Notes: a model not told the origin generated them from the sequence alone. Numbered from the stretch's first letter, positions 1-8,386 are shown. The stretch is DNA of 64,000 nt from Lentibacillus daqui (GCF_027186265.1 NZ_CP114176.1:1860001-1924000); one strand, 5' to 3'. Made by a program: numbers and translations.

Positions 1-857
1 AAAAATGCTTCATAAGGTGTTTTGGATTCTGGCACCTTATCGGTTAATAGGGACTTTATATCTGTGTCTAGCGCCTTGTCAGCCTGTTCTTTCGTTATTT
101 TTCCGTGCTTGACCATCAAGTGTAGTACTGTTTTCATCCGATCCTTTGTTAAGTCCGGGTGCTGTTTTGGGTTATATGCAGTAGGTCGTTGTGGCAGCCC
201 GGCTAAAATGGCCGCTTCAGGCAATGTCAAATCTTTCAAATCAGTTTTTCCAAAATAAATTTGCGAGGCTTTTGCAACCCCATAAGCACCACTGCCGTAA
301 TATACTTTGTTCAAATACATTTCCAATATTTCTTCCTTGGAATATTTCCGCTCTATCTTTAAGGCAAGCCACATTTCCTGTACTTTTAAACCGATTTTTT
401 TCTCATGAGATAAAAAAGATTTTTCCGCCAATTGTTGTGTAAGCGTACTGGCTCCCTGTGAACCAAAGCCATTTGTAATGTTGCCAACCACTGCACCGCC
501 AACCCGTTTTAGATCAATTCCGTGATGCTTGAAAAAACGGGCGTCCTCTGTGGCTGTAACAGCATCTATTAATACTTGCGGAAGATCGTCATAACTAACC
601 CTGGTCCGTTTTTCCGACCCCATATCAGCAAATAAGTCTCCATTTTTATCATAAATTTTTGAGGAGAAGGCATCCTGCAGTTTTGCTGCATCCAGTTTGG
701 GTGCTGTAGCAATAAAGTATGTGAATGTGCCTCCAATGCCAATGACCATGGCCAAAACAATAATACCGACGATGAGAAATATTCGTTTCCACAATGGTTT
801 CTTTTTTGTCTTTTTTTGCTTTCTTCTAGCTATACGAGATTGGCCATTATCTGCCAT
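1..857 (-). CDS. ponA: Class A penicillin-binding protein 1 (N-terminal part, cut by window edge)
   Basis: Bifunctional peptidoglycan synthase; this part carries the membrane anchor and the glycosyltransferase domain that polymerises lipid II outside the membrane. The N-terminus is basic (residues about 8-24), followed by one transmembrane segment (about 26-49). Family GT51 motifs are visible: EDARFFKHHGID with the catalytic Glu (about residue 104), GASTLTQQLA, and RKYSKEEILEMYLN followed by YYGSGAYG. The transpeptidase domain should lie beyond position 1, outside the window. The ATG follows a GGAGG-type site and lies 17 nt after the recU stop codon. The recU-ponA pairing is the standard Bacillus arrangement and supports the identification. 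Confidence 0.93.
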   Translation of the reverse strand, partial: MADNGQSRIARRKQKKTKKKPLWKRIFLIVGIIVLAMVIGIGGTFTYFIATAPKLDAAKLQDAFSSKIYDKNGDLFADMGSEKRTRVSYDDLPQVLIDAVTATEDARFFKHHGIDLKRVGGAVVGNITNGFGSQGASTLTQQLAEKSFLSHEKKIGLKVQEMWLALKIERKYSKEEILEMYLNKVYYGSGAYGVAKASQIYFGKTDLKDLTLPEAAILAGLPQRPTAYNPKQHPDLTKDRMKTVLHLMVKHGKITKEQADKALDTDIKSLLTDKVPESKTPYEAF

Positions 858-874
858 TACTTATTCCTCCATCT

Positions 875-1468
875 CTAAAAATAAAGCCTGTCGATTATCT
901 GCAAATAGTCCACCCGTTTTTGCAAATGAAAAGGGATATAATACCCATCTTCTTTGACGGCTTCATAGGGAATCGATTGTCGCCCACCATTACATTTGGT
1001 GTTCCAGAATGAAAAAAGCTTTTCCGCTTGTAAATAATAAGTTTCATTCAAAATGGCAAATCGGATAATCAAAAAACAAATTCCGCCATGCTCGACAATC
1101 GATTGCATATGTTTGATTTGATGATCGTGAATATTCGCTAGTGGAAACCGTGTTTTATGCTTTGTTTCCTTTGCTTCAAAATCGACATATTTTCCGCGAT
1201 ATAAGCCATTATAATCAGTAGTTGATGCCTGTTTGAAATATCCTTCTGTTATAACCGCTGCACTTCTTTTGGGATAATGTACATCAACAATTTGAACTGG
1301 CGTTGGCTTTTTATGAATAACTGCTTTATTGGACTGCAAATAATATGAATTCGTGACGTTTATATCTTCTTCGAGTGTCATTCCCCGATTACCAAAACTT
1401 TCTTTTTTGTTTGTACCAATCTGTTGATTTGGGGTACTGTATTTTCTCCCATTCGGATAATGCATCAT
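875..1468 (-). CDS. recU: Holliday junction resolvase RecU
   Basis: Cleaves Holliday junctions during homologous recombination and chromosome segregation. The 197-aa product matches the usual RecU length of about 200. It starts MMHYPNGRKY and contains the RecU pattern NRGMTLEEDIN near residue 30, KKPTPVQIV near residue 54, and the nuclease core YRGKYVDFEAKET (about residues 90-102) with the metal-binding D and E-x-K. It is co-directional with ponA 17 nt downstream; together they form the conserved recU-ponA operon. No oddity is visible. Confidence 0.95.
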   Translation of the reverse strand: MMHYPNGRKYSTPNQQIGTNKKESFGNRGMTLEEDINVTNSYYLQSNKAVIHKKPTPVQIVDVHYPKRSAAVITEGYFKQASTTDYNGLYRGKYVDFEAKETKHKTRFPLANIHDHQIKHMQSIVEHGGICFLIIRFAILNETYYLQAEKLFSFWNTKCNGGRQSIPYEAVKEDGYYIPFHLQKRVDYLQIIDRLYF

Positions 1469-1833
1469 ATCCCCCCTTGCACATAGGTATCATATCAAAA
1501 AAGTATAGGGCTTGATAACTATTAATACATTATTGGCCGTTGCATCAATTCTAAAACAAGGGTTGTATCTCTCGTTATGATTCATGCAAACAAGTGATGC
1601 GAGATCACCTTTATTATACAATAAAGTACAGAAAAGAACATGATTAACGGATATTCTTCAAATAAAATACATCATTGCTTGTACAGGAGGCACGGACTTC
1701 TGCGTTGCCCACAGGACATGGGTGGTTTAAGCAGAAAATCCTTATACTATTCGTATGTCTTGTGGGAAATAAGGGGGGAATAGATGGAAGCAGAGGGCTG
1801 CCCTTCTTTACGATTAGGAAAAAGGAGTAGGGG
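1469..1833. other. Non-coding stretch upstream of recU
   Basis: About 365 bases with no convincing gene. Open frames here have no ribosome site and biased, non-coding-like composition. The stretch should hold the recU promoter, but I see no clear -35/-10 pair. Its right edge adjoins the terminator of the small minus-strand gene at 1861-1962. Confidence 0.5.
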
Positions 1834-1862
1834 AACAAAATCGGCATAAAGCCGATTTTGTT
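1834..1862 (-). terminator. Intrinsic terminator of the 33-aa gene
   Basis: Perfect 12-bp inverted repeat (AACAAAATCGGC / GCCGATTTTGTT) with a 5-base loop. It overlaps the stop codon of the minus-strand gene at 1861. The descending arm carries a TTTTG run as read on the minus strand. Confidence 0.65.
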
Positions 1863-1962
1863 ACGTGGATGGTCGATTTGGTCCATCCAGTTTCTTATTA
1901 CCATACCCACGTTGTTCCTTTTTTTGTTTATCTGCGGCTTGTTTCCGCTGTTCTTTTTTCAT
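1861..1962 (-). CDS. Small lysine/glutamine-rich basic protein (33 aa), unknown
   Basis: Encodes a 33-aa, very hydrophilic, basic peptide beginning MKKEQRKQAADKQKKEQ and ending KLDGPNRPST. Three ATG codons stand in a row after a perfect AGGAGG (complement of 1970-1975); the third, at 1962, has the best spacing (7 nt). A perfect hairpin terminator overlaps its stop. Strong ribosome site, terminator and position within the recU-yppE region argue that it is real although very short. The composition resembles small spore-associated peptides of Bacillaceae, but this is inference and I do not recognise a named family. Confidence 0.6.
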   Translation of the reverse strand: MKKEQRKQAADKQKKEQRGYGNKKLDGPNRPST

Positions 1963-2174
1963 CATCATGCCTCCTTGTTATATCCGCCTCCGGCGCAAGA
2001 GGTACTGCCTCTTAACCTGCTACCTCCGCCATTCCTTAGCATGTCTAATTTGATAAAAAAAATCAGTTCCGCAACTATTTTTAGCTCATTTCTTCTAGTT
2101 TTGTCGAACAGGAAGGTCATTTCCCTTCTTTCGCGAATTAAGTTAATACCATAACTAAACAAGGAGTGAAGGAC

Positions 2175-2390
2175 ATGACCAGTACTGCCCGAAATCTTTA
2201 TTATCAAAATGATGGAATGAAAACAGCTGATTTTAATCATTCTTTGCAGCACCTTTCCGATCAAATAAGGTTGATCGAACAAAAGTTGACGATGAGAGTG
2301 GACGAAAATATCTCATATATGTATCACTTCCAGCATACGATGATTGAAAAAATCCAAACCAATATTGATTTAGTGAATCCCGGACGGTAA
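2175..2390 (+). CDS. Small uncharacterised protein (71 aa)
   Basis: Starts at the ATG at 2175, 8 nt after AAGGAG; an in-frame GTG at 2166 lies inside the ribosome site and is unlikely. The product (MTSTARNLYYQND...) is soluble, with a central helical stretch HSLQHLSDQIRLIEQKLTMRV that could form a short coiled coil. It lies just ahead of yppE, where B. subtilis also has small ypp genes, but I cannot assign it to one. No function can be given. Confidence 0.6.
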   Translation: MTSTARNLYYQNDGMKTADFNHSLQHLSDQIRLIEQKLTMRVDENISYMYHFQHTMIEKIQTNIDLVNPGR

Positions 2391-2563
2391 CCATTTTACG
2401 GACTGGTCCCCGCAAAAATATCTTGACAGAATATTTCTTAGTTCAGCGTACCTACAATTCTGCCAGCTCTACTTATGGCAATTGTAAATTTCGTGAAATT
2501 GATCCGTATCAATGATAAAGTAAAGGTGAGAGAAAGATGAAATATTGAGGAGCAGGGATTACT

Positions 2564-2914
2564 TTGACAGATTTGAAACAGCAAACAGAACTACTGAAAG
2601 AACATTTGGATCAACTTAAGAAACGATATGAAAAAAGTCAGCCACCCGAAGATAAGCGTGATAAAGCTTTTTTTCTATTTGTTAAAGAAACAACTGAGCC
2701 AATTTATGGGATGCTTGCAACATGGGAACAAACAGCCCTCCAAGCAGTAAAGAACCGAACCCTTAACATTCATCCACACCAGATAACATCAACAAGGGAA
2801 AACATGGAATTATTATTAATGCACAGTTTTTTTGTTGATGTAAAACGAAAACGATATATGGAGTTGAACAAATCCGTTCATTATATTTTTGATCAAGTAT
2901 TGCGGGATCTGTAA
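2564..2914 (+). CDS. yppE: YppE-like DUF1798 family protein
   Basis: A 116-aa soluble, all-helical protein of the DUF1798/YppE family, function unknown. It begins at a TTG (2564) preceded by GAGGAG 11 nt upstream. Recognisable stretches are FFLFVKETTEPIYGMLATWE (about residues 43-62) and the C-terminal SFFVDVKRKRYMELNKSVHYIFD. Synteny with recU/ponA on one side and gpsB/rnpB on the other matches the B. subtilis ypp region. A copy of a dispersed repeat starts 27 nt after the stop. Confidence 0.75.
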   Translation: MTDLKQQTELLKEHLDQLKKRYEKSQPPEDKRDKAFFLFVKETTEPIYGMLATWEQTALQAVKNRTLNIHPHQITSTRENMELLLMHSFFVDVKRKRYMELNKSVHYIFDQVLRDL

Positions 2915-2941
2915 GTTGAATGCGGAAAATAACACTGTATA

Positions 2942-3157
2942 AGTGCGTGTTCAAAAAGGAGGATAAAAACGACCGAGAAGTTCTAGGCGGCGTAGCTTTG
3001 AGCACCGGAGTGTACATAAAAGGTACATGAGGAGCGGAAAAGCAAGCCAACGAACTTCTTCAAAGGAAGGCCGACTAAAAACGGGCTTGCGCTCAGGCGT
3101 CGGCATACCCCTTTTGCAGGGGCACGTCATTTTTACCGGACTTTTTGAACATCCTCT
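2942..3157 (+). repeat. Dispersed structured intergenic repeat, long form, copy 1
   Basis: 216-bp element between yppE and cdd. By eye it differs from the copy at 18111-18326 at only about four positions. Its ends form an inverted repeat (GTGTTCAAAAAG / CTTTTTGAACAT). Internal complementary pairs include GAAGTTC/GAACTTC, GTAC/GTAC, GCCGAC/GTCGGC and CCCC/GGGG. There is no open frame. It could be a non-autonomous mobile element or a structured RNA element. Confidence 0.9.
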
Positions 3158-3224
3158 ATAAGCTTTACAATCGGTGAATTGTTACGTATAATAACATTCA
3201 ACTTTGAAAGGGGCTGCGTGTGCA

Positions 3225-3629
3225 ATGGAAGGAATAAAATTGGTTGACAAGGCAAAAGCAATAAGGGATAAAGCCTATGTTCCTTATTCAAATTTCCCGG
3301 TTGGAGCGGCACTATTAACCAAATCAGGGAAAATATATACCGGTTGTAACATCGAAAACGCAGCATACCCTGTGACATGTTGTGCGGAGCGAGTTGCGAT
3401 TTTTAAAGCCATTGCTGATGGGGAAAGAGAGTTTAAGGAAATGGCTGTAGTAGCCGATACGCCAAGACCTGTGCCTCCATGTGGTTCCTGTCGCCAAGTG
3501 ATGAGCGAGTTTTTCGACCAGTCAATGCTTATTTCGTTGGCTAATTTACACAATGAAACAAAAACCATTACGGTTAAAGACTTATTACCGTTCTCATTTC
3601 AACCTGAAGATATGACCAACGCGGAATAA
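3225..3629 (+). CDS. cdd: Cytidine deaminase
   Basis: Deaminates cytidine and deoxycytidine to the uridine forms in pyrimidine salvage. The 134-aa product has the tetrameric small CDA signature: NFPVGAAL, TGCNIENAAYP, then TCCAERVAIFKA with a zinc-binding Cys and the catalytic Glu, and PPCGSCRQV with the other two zinc Cys. I chose the ATG at 3225, about 11 nt after GAAAGGGG; an in-frame TTG at 3204 would add seven residues lying over the ribosome site. It is transcribed alone, downstream of repeat copy 1. Confidence 0.95.
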   Translation: MEGIKLVDKAKAIRDKAYVPYSNFPVGAALLTKSGKIYTGCNIENAAYPVTCCAERVAIFKAIADGEREFKEMAVVADTPRPVPPCGSCRQVMSEFFDQSMLISLANLHNETKTITVKDLLPFSFQPEDMTNAE

Positions 3630-3917
3630 TAACGCATAAAACCAGTGCAAAAGGTTGTTTTTTAAAAATATTTCGCTCTATTCTGCCGTTATCAGGAAAA
3701 CTTCAGGATTCTTACTGTGATAAGCCAACATTGGCAAGCAGGGAGGTTGTGCAATACAATGCCTGGCGCGGCAACATCGAGCCTCATGTGTTTACAGACG
3801 CAGTTTATCGGCTGTTAATTCTGGTCGCTTTTCGCTTTTGCACAATAAAAATTGACATTTGCGTGTTTATTTGAAAAAATATAAGTGTGTATTTTGTCCA
3901 AAATATGGGGTGATGAA

Positions 3918-4223
3918 ATGAACTCAAATCGTATTCAACTTACTGGGAAAGAGATTCTTGAAAAAAACTTTAAGACAGCGATGCGCGGCTATAATCAAGA
4001 GGAGGTAGATGAATTCCTCGACACAATTATACAAGATTATGATGCCTTTCAACAAGAAATCGAACGGCTTGAACAAGAAAATGAGCGATTACAACAGCAA
4101 ACAGATCAACCGAAAACGCGGACGCAAACACCGAACCATCAAGTTAACTACGATATTCTCAAGCGTGTGTCGAATTTGGAAAAGGCAGTGTTTGGTAAAA
4201 AATATGTAGAGTCGGAAGGGTAA
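3918..4223 (+). CDS. gpsB: Cell division regulator GpsB
   Basis: DivIVA-like membrane-associated adaptor that coordinates septal and lateral wall synthesis and in B. subtilis shuttles PBP1 (PonA). The 101-aa product has the conserved N-terminal lipid-binding domain (ILEKNFKTAMRGYNQEEVDEFLD, about residues 14-36), a coiled coil (QQEIERLEQENERLQQQ) and a C-terminal trimerisation helix (NYDILKRVSNLEKAVFG). Start ATG 3918 follows GGGGTGAT. It sits immediately upstream of rnpB as in other Bacillaceae, and 3 kb from ponA, the gene for its partner. A hairpin terminator follows the stop. Confidence 0.95.
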   Translation: MNSNRIQLTGKEILEKNFKTAMRGYNQEEVDEFLDTIIQDYDAFQQEIERLEQENERLQQQTDQPKTRTQTPNHQVNYDILKRVSNLEKAVFGKKYVESEG

Positions 4224-4229
4224 AATGTC

Positions 4230-4271
4230 AAAAAAGATATGGTAATTTGATTTTTCGAGATGTCTTTTTTT
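4230..4271 (+). terminator. gpsB terminator
   Basis: Stem of 11 pairs with one G-U (AAAAAAGATAT / ATGTCTTTTTT) directly after the gpsB stop, ending in a T run. It separates gpsB from the rnpB promoter. Confidence 0.75.
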
Positions 4272-4298
4272 ACCAGTGCAATCAAACAATAAATATGG

Positions 4299-4304
4299 TA
4301 TAAT
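4299..4304 (+). promoter_or_regulatory. rnpB -10 element
   Basis: Perfect TATAAT with an upstream TGG, an extended -10 arrangement, placed about 10 nt ahead of the RNase P RNA 5' end. No good -35 is visible, which is acceptable with an extended -10. Confidence 0.7.
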
Positions 4305-4312
4305 CCTAATAA

Positions 4313-4712
4313 TTGATATTGAATACTGACGTAATCGCTGCATAACACATGCAGAGGAAAGTCCATGCTCACACAAACTGCGATGTTTGTAGTGTTCGTG
4401 CTTGACGAAATCATAAGTCAAGGTAACCATTACGGTTAACGGCAGGGGAAATTCCTAAGTCAATCAGATATGGAATGCGATCCTTGAAAGTGCCACAGTG
4501 ACGTAGTCTGAGTGGAAACACTTGGAATGGAACGAGGTAAACCCCACGAGTGAGCAACCCAAATAATGGTAGGGGCATCCTTGATTAGGGAAATGAACCG
4601 AAAAAGGGACAAGTCTTTGGCTTGCAGATAGATGATTACGCCCAATGTACGAGGCTGACCACCGTTTGAGTACAAGGGAACAGAACATGGCTTATGACGT
4701 ATTCAATGGTCA
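4313..4712 (+). ncRNA. rnpB: RNase P RNA, type B
   Basis: Catalytic RNA of RNase P, which trims the 5' leader of pre-tRNA. Landmarks shared with the B. subtilis molecule, in order: GTAATCGCTGCA, GAGGAAAGTCCATGCTC, GTAGTGTTCGTGC, ACGGCAGG, ATCCTTGAAAGTGCCACAGT, GGTAAACCCC, ACCCAAAT, GATAGATGATT, GAACAGAACATGGCTTA. The ends pair as helix P1 (TTGAATAC at 4319 with GTATTCAA at 4699). Ends are estimated from this pairing and may be off by several bases. The position between gpsB and rlmL matches other Bacillaceae. Confidence 0.95.
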
Positions 4713-4720
4713 AGGAAATC

Positions 4721-4763
4721 AAACCTTTCTATTGCGTAATTGCTTTAGGTAAGGTTTTTTTAT
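4721..4763 (+). terminator. rnpB terminator
   Basis: AAACCTT (4721) pairs with AAGGTTT (4751) and runs into seven Ts, just after the RNase P RNA 3' end. The loop is long (about 23 nt). Confidence 0.6.
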
Positions 4764-4849
4764 TTTATCATAGGACTATCTTTTTCATTTCTTTGATAGT
4801 TTTGGTAAACTTAATGGTATCTACATAAAGGAAACGAGGACGTAAAAGA

Positions 4850-5977
4850 ATGCAACAACAAGTAAATTTAATCGCTACCGCAGCAATGGGACTGGAGTCT
4901 GTTGTTGCAAGTGAAGTAAAAAAACTTGGCTATGAGGTAGCAGTTGAAAACGGGAAAGTACAATTTAAAGCACCTGTTTCCGCCATCCCACGGTGTAATT
5001 TATGGTTGCGCACAGCGGATCGGGTACGACTGCTTGTGGGGGAGTTTGCGGCAACAACATTTGATGAGTTGTTTGAAAAGACAAAGGCATTGCCGTGGGA
5101 AGATTTTATCACGGAGGATGGAAAATTCCCGGTAGCTGGCAAATCTTTTAAATCTGTATTGCATAGTGTTCCAGATTGTCAAGCCATCGTCAAAAAAGCT
5201 ATTGCTGAACGGCTCAAATTGAAATACGGACTTGCAACCAACATGCCAGAAACCGGTGCACCATACAAAATTGAGATCGCCATCCACAAAGATACCGCAA
5301 CGCTAACCATCGATACGTCCGGAACAGGCTTGCATAAGCGTGGATACCGGGTAGGACAGGGCGAGGCTCCTTTAAAGGAAACCATGGCCGCAGCTCTTGT
5401 CAAATTAACGAATTGGTATCCTGACAAGCCATTTATTGACCCATTTTGCGGCTCAGGTACTATACCAATCGAAGCCGCATTAATCGGCCAAAATATCGCT
5501 CCAGGTTTCAACCGTGAATTTGCTTGTGAGCAGTGGGGATTTATTAACCAGAATGATTGGGTTCGAGCATTTGAAGAAGCAGAAGATCTGGCAAATTATG
5601 ATCAAAAGCTGGATATTACCGGTTCTGATATTGATCATAACATGGTGAAAATCAGCAAAGATAATGCAACAGAAGCTGGATTGGGTGACTTAATTTCATG
5701 GAAACAAATGCAAGTGAAAGATCTTTTTATCCGAAAAAAAGACGGTTATCTTGTTGGTAACCCGCCGTATGGGCAGCGAATCGGAGATAAGGATTCCATC
5801 GCCCGAATATACAAGGATCTTGGCATGGTTATGAACAGTCATCCAAGCTGGAGCGTCTATATACTGACTGCTTTTGAGGATTTTGAAAAACATTACGGTA
5901 AAAAGGCAACAAAAAAGCGCAAACTATTTAATGGGTTTATCCGTACAGATTATTACCAATACTTTGCGAGCCGCTAG
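4850..5977 (+). CDS. rlmL: 23S rRNA guanine-N2 methyltransferase, RlmL/YpsC-like
   Basis: SAM-dependent methyltransferase acting on 23S rRNA, 375 aa, the length of the single-domain Gram-positive form (YpsC). It has an N-terminal ferredoxin-like/THUMP region (about residues 1-155), then a Rossmann methyltransferase domain with FIDPFCGSGTIPIEAAL (SAM motif I, about 196-212), GSDIDHNMVKISKDNA, and the catalytic NPPYGQRI (about 304). The C-terminus KKRKLFNGFIRTDYYQY is typical. Start ATG 4850 follows GAAACGAGGACG. Its place directly after rnpB is conserved in Bacillaceae. It ends at a bidirectional terminator. Confidence 0.92.
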   Translation: MQQQVNLIATAAMGLESVVASEVKKLGYEVAVENGKVQFKAPVSAIPRCNLWLRTADRVRLLVGEFAATTFDELFEKTKALPWEDFITEDGKFPVAGKSFKSVLHSVPDCQAIVKKAIAERLKLKYGLATNMPETGAPYKIEIAIHKDTATLTIDTSGTGLHKRGYRVGQGEAPLKETMAAALVKLTNWYPDKPFIDPFCGSGTIPIEAALIGQNIAPGFNREFACEQWGFINQNDWVRAFEEAEDLANYDQKLDITGSDIDHNMVKISKDNATEAGLGDLISWKQMQVKDLFIRKKDGYLVGNPPYGQRIGDKDSIARIYKDLGMVMNSHPSWSVYILTAFEDFEKHYGKKATKKRKLFNGFIRTDYYQYFASR

Positions 5978-5996
5978 AGAGAAACAGACCAAAAAT

Positions 5997-6026
5997 AAAA
6001 GAGAGGGTGCTGATTTCCTCTCTTTT
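5997..6026. terminator. Bidirectional terminator after rlmL
   Basis: Perfect 10-bp stem AAAAGAGAGG / CCTCTCTTTT with a 10-nt loop between the convergent rlmL and oxidase loci. Confidence 0.8.
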
Positions 6027-6042
6027 AGTACCAAATCCTTAT

Positions 6043-6213
6043 TCAACTAATCGTATATATAATTCGTTTGTAAACGCGATCCTGGTCAAAACCTTGTCCC
6101 ATCGGAAATTGCTCAACTAAATTGTTATTTTGATCCAGGAAATACGTAAATGTGGAATGAATGATATCACCTGTACCCGGATCCCGATATAGGAAACCAA
6201 GTGATATCTCTTT
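6043..6213 (-). pseudogene. Possible C-terminal remnant of an SCO/SenC copper chaperone gene
   Basis: Directly after the oxidase subunit I stop, one minus-strand frame stays open for about 56 codons with no start codon or ribosome site. It contains GDIIHSTFTYFLDQNNNLVEQF and ends in TGA at 6043. The HSxxxYFLD pattern resembles the C-terminal copper-ligand His region of SCO/SenC proteins, which assemble the CuA centre and are often coded beside oxidases. The N-terminal thioredoxin fold with its CxxxC is absent. I read this as the tail of a deleted gene. The match is by memory of the family and is short, so it is uncertain. Confidence 0.45.
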
Positions 6214-6215
6214 TT

Positions 6216-7865
6216 TTACCAGAACTTATACCCGGGCGATCCTGGTGGTGCGTTCTGAATAATATCGATGAATGGAATCGTGTATGCAAAAAGAATCAAT
6301 GCGCACGTTACGCCGATCCATAACTTCCAGTTTTCCAAAATCTTCGGAGTTGGACTTGCGGCATCGGCAACAGTCGCGACCGGAAATTCTTCTTTTCCTT
6401 TCGGTGCAAAGAATGCCAGATTGATAAAAATAACCAACATAATAATCATCCCGATAAATAAGATGGATCCACCAATGGCTTGGGCAATTTGATATGCGCC
6501 AAATCCTGCTGTATCCGCATTACCTGCATATTCGGAATATGCTGATCGGCGTGGTCCCCCGAGTAAACCTTCCCAGTGCATGGCCCCGGACATAATTGCC
6601 ATACCGACTGACCAAAATATGGTTTGGATAATCCCCAGTTTATTCATTTTGGCGGTTAATTTTCGGCCAGTAATCGAAGGGATGAGCCAATAAGCAATCC
6701 CGAAAAATGTTAAAATAACCGATGTTGCTGCTGTCAAATGAAAATGTCCGGTTACCCAAATGGTATTATGGATGACTTGATTCATCTGATTGGATGCGTT
6801 AATAATTCCACCTGTCCCTGCAGGAATGAACCAAACCATACCAATGAATGGTGCCAAGAAACGAACGTCTTTCCATGGCATTTTTTTAAGCCACCCAAAC
6901 AGGCCTTTTGCCCCTAATTCCCGTCCGCGCATTTCAAAGGAAGCAAAAACTGAGAACGCAGTCATCAACGAAGGAATTACCACCATAAATGTCAGAACCA
7001 CTTGCAAGTATTTCCAAAACGGATCGATACCAGGTTCGGTCAACTGATGGTGAAAACCAACCGGAATCGAGAATAATAATAGCAGGATAAAGGTCAAACG
7101 CGCTAACGAGTCCGAGAATATTTTCCCGCCAATAATTTTTGGGATAATGGCATACCAGCACATGTAAGCGGGCAATAGCCAAAAATAAACAAGCGGATGG
7201 CCGAAATACCAGAACAATGTCCGGCTTACCAGTACGTCAATCGTATCTGTAAACCCTAGTGACCATGGGATAAATTGAATTAACGCGGCTGCCGCAACCC
7301 CAAGTGTTGCGATCTGCCATAACAACATCGTCACGACACCCATGTAACTTAATAGTGGTGTCCGTTTACCACGATTTTCTTTTCGCCATCGTGCATGACG
7401 ATGAAAGATTATAAATCCCTCAATCCAGCTTCCGATAATAACCAATACAAGGCCAATGTAAAAAGCGGGATGCGCCTGCAATGGAGCATAAAACGTATAA
7501 AGTACCGAAGCTTCATTTAATAAAATAACTGTTGCCGTACAGCAAACTCCGATGACCATCATAAAGAAACCAATCCAGGCCAATTTTCGCTCATTCAAGC
7601 TATATGCGCCCGCTGTCTTGCTTTGCGTTGCAATTACAAAACCTATAATAAAGAAAGTTGTCAGTACAAGTCCTAATATGACTCCATGTAATGTTAGAAT
7701 CTGATAATAGTCAATTCCAGCTGGTAATGTTACTTTTCCCGATCGAACCAGAGTTTGAAGCAATCCTGCTGTAGCGCCAATCAATAACGCTGAAAAAGCG
7801 ACAAACATATGGGCCATCGTTAATCTGGCATCAGGTGCTGTAATACTTCTGATTGATTTGATCAT
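6216..7865 (-). CDS. cbaA: ba3-type cytochrome c oxidase subunit I
   Basis: Catalytic subunit of a B-family haem-copper oxidase that reduces oxygen and pumps protons. The product is 549 aa with about 13 hydrophobic segments. Visible metal ligands are TLHGVI (about residue 60, haem b His), FWYFGHPLVYFW (about 232-243, CuB His and the His-Tyr crosslink), GFHHQL (CuB histidines) and HNTIWVTGHFHLT (about 380-392, haem ligands). The short N-terminus and the pairing with a single-TM subunit II mark the ba3 rather than aa3 type. Its start overlaps the subunit II stop by one base, so translation is probably coupled. It is the last intact gene of the cbaD-cbaB-cbaA operon. Confidence 0.93.
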   Translation of the reverse strand: MIKSIRSITAPDARLTMAHMFVAFSALLIGATAGLLQTLVRSGKVTLPAGIDYYQILTLHGVILGLVLTTFFIIGFVIATQSKTAGAYSLNERKLAWIGFFMMVIGVCCTATVILLNEASVLYTFYAPLQAHPAFYIGLVLVIIGSWIEGFIIFHRHARWRKENRGKRTPLLSYMGVVTMLLWQIATLGVAAAALIQFIPWSLGFTDTIDVLVSRTLFWYFGHPLVYFWLLPAYMCWYAIIPKIIGGKIFSDSLARLTFILLLLFSIPVGFHHQLTEPGIDPFWKYLQVVLTFMVVIPSLMTAFSVFASFEMRGRELGAKGLFGWLKKMPWKDVRFLAPFIGMVWFIPAGTGGIINASNQMNQVIHNTIWVTGHFHLTAATSVILTFFGIAYWLIPSITGRKLTAKMNKLGIIQTIFWSVGMAIMSGAMHWEGLLGGPRRSAYSEYAGNADTAGFGAYQIAQAIGGSILFIGMIIMLVIFINLAFFAPKGKEEFPVATVADAASPTPKILENWKLWIGVTCALILFAYTIPFIDIIQNAPPGSPGYKFW

Positions 7866-8347
7866 TATTCCATCACCTCAATTGTTGCGGTCATATAATG
7901 GTGTCCCGTACCGCAATATTCGTTACAGAGCAGTGTGTATTTTCCGGGTTTATCAAACGTATTGGTGTAAGTGCTGATATATCCCGGTTCGAGCATCATG
8001 TTTACGTTTGTGCCGACTAATTCAAATCCGTGGACAACGTCTTTCGTAGTGACATTAAAATGAACTGTCGATCCTTTGGGGATTTGTACCAGCTTTTCAT
8101 TATTGCCGACGTCATAATTAAATGCAGAGGCAACAATGGTAAGCTCGTATTCATTGTCACCAATTTGCTTCAGTCCAGGTTTATTAAATGGCGCTTTTTC
8201 ATCAACTTTTTCCGGATCAATGGTAACAGCATAGCTTGGGGGTTGATTACCCAAATAAAATGCACTAATGCCAATGGTAATAAGAAAAATGAGTAATGTT
8301 GCTGTTCCGAATAAAAGCCAGATTTTTTCATATTTGTGCATATCCAT
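7865..8347 (-). CDS. cbaB: ba3-type cytochrome c oxidase subunit II (CuA)
   Basis: Carries the CuA centre that receives electrons from cytochrome c. It has one N-terminal membrane anchor (about residues 8-30), then a cupredoxin domain. CuA ligands are visible: the His in VVHGFEL, and CNEYCGTGHHYM with two Cys, a His and the Met. I favour the ATG at 8347 (MDMHKYEKIW), the usual family start; an in-frame ATG at 8374 follows AAGGAAGG at short spacing and would add nine residues. No haem-binding cytochrome c domain is fused, as is typical for ba3 oxidases. Confidence 0.92.
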   Translation of the reverse strand: MDMHKYEKIWLLFGTATLLIFLITIGISAFYLGNQPPSYAVTIDPEKVDEKAPFNKPGLKQIGDNEYELTIVASAFNYDVGNNEKLVQIPKGSTVHFNVTTKDVVHGFELVGTNVNMMLEPGYISTYTNTFDKPGKYTLLCNEYCGTGHHYMTATIEVME

Positions 8348-8386
8348 GGTATTTATCGACTCCTTTCTCGACATGTAACCTTCCTT

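Noticed and set aside
1644..1910. Minus-strand open frame of 88 codons overlapping the 33-aa gene
   Set aside because: No ribosome site, poor composition, and it runs through the terminator and over a better-supported small gene.
4460..4688. Two minus-strand open frames across RNase P RNA
   Set aside because: They lie inside a confidently recognised structural RNA gene on the other strand.
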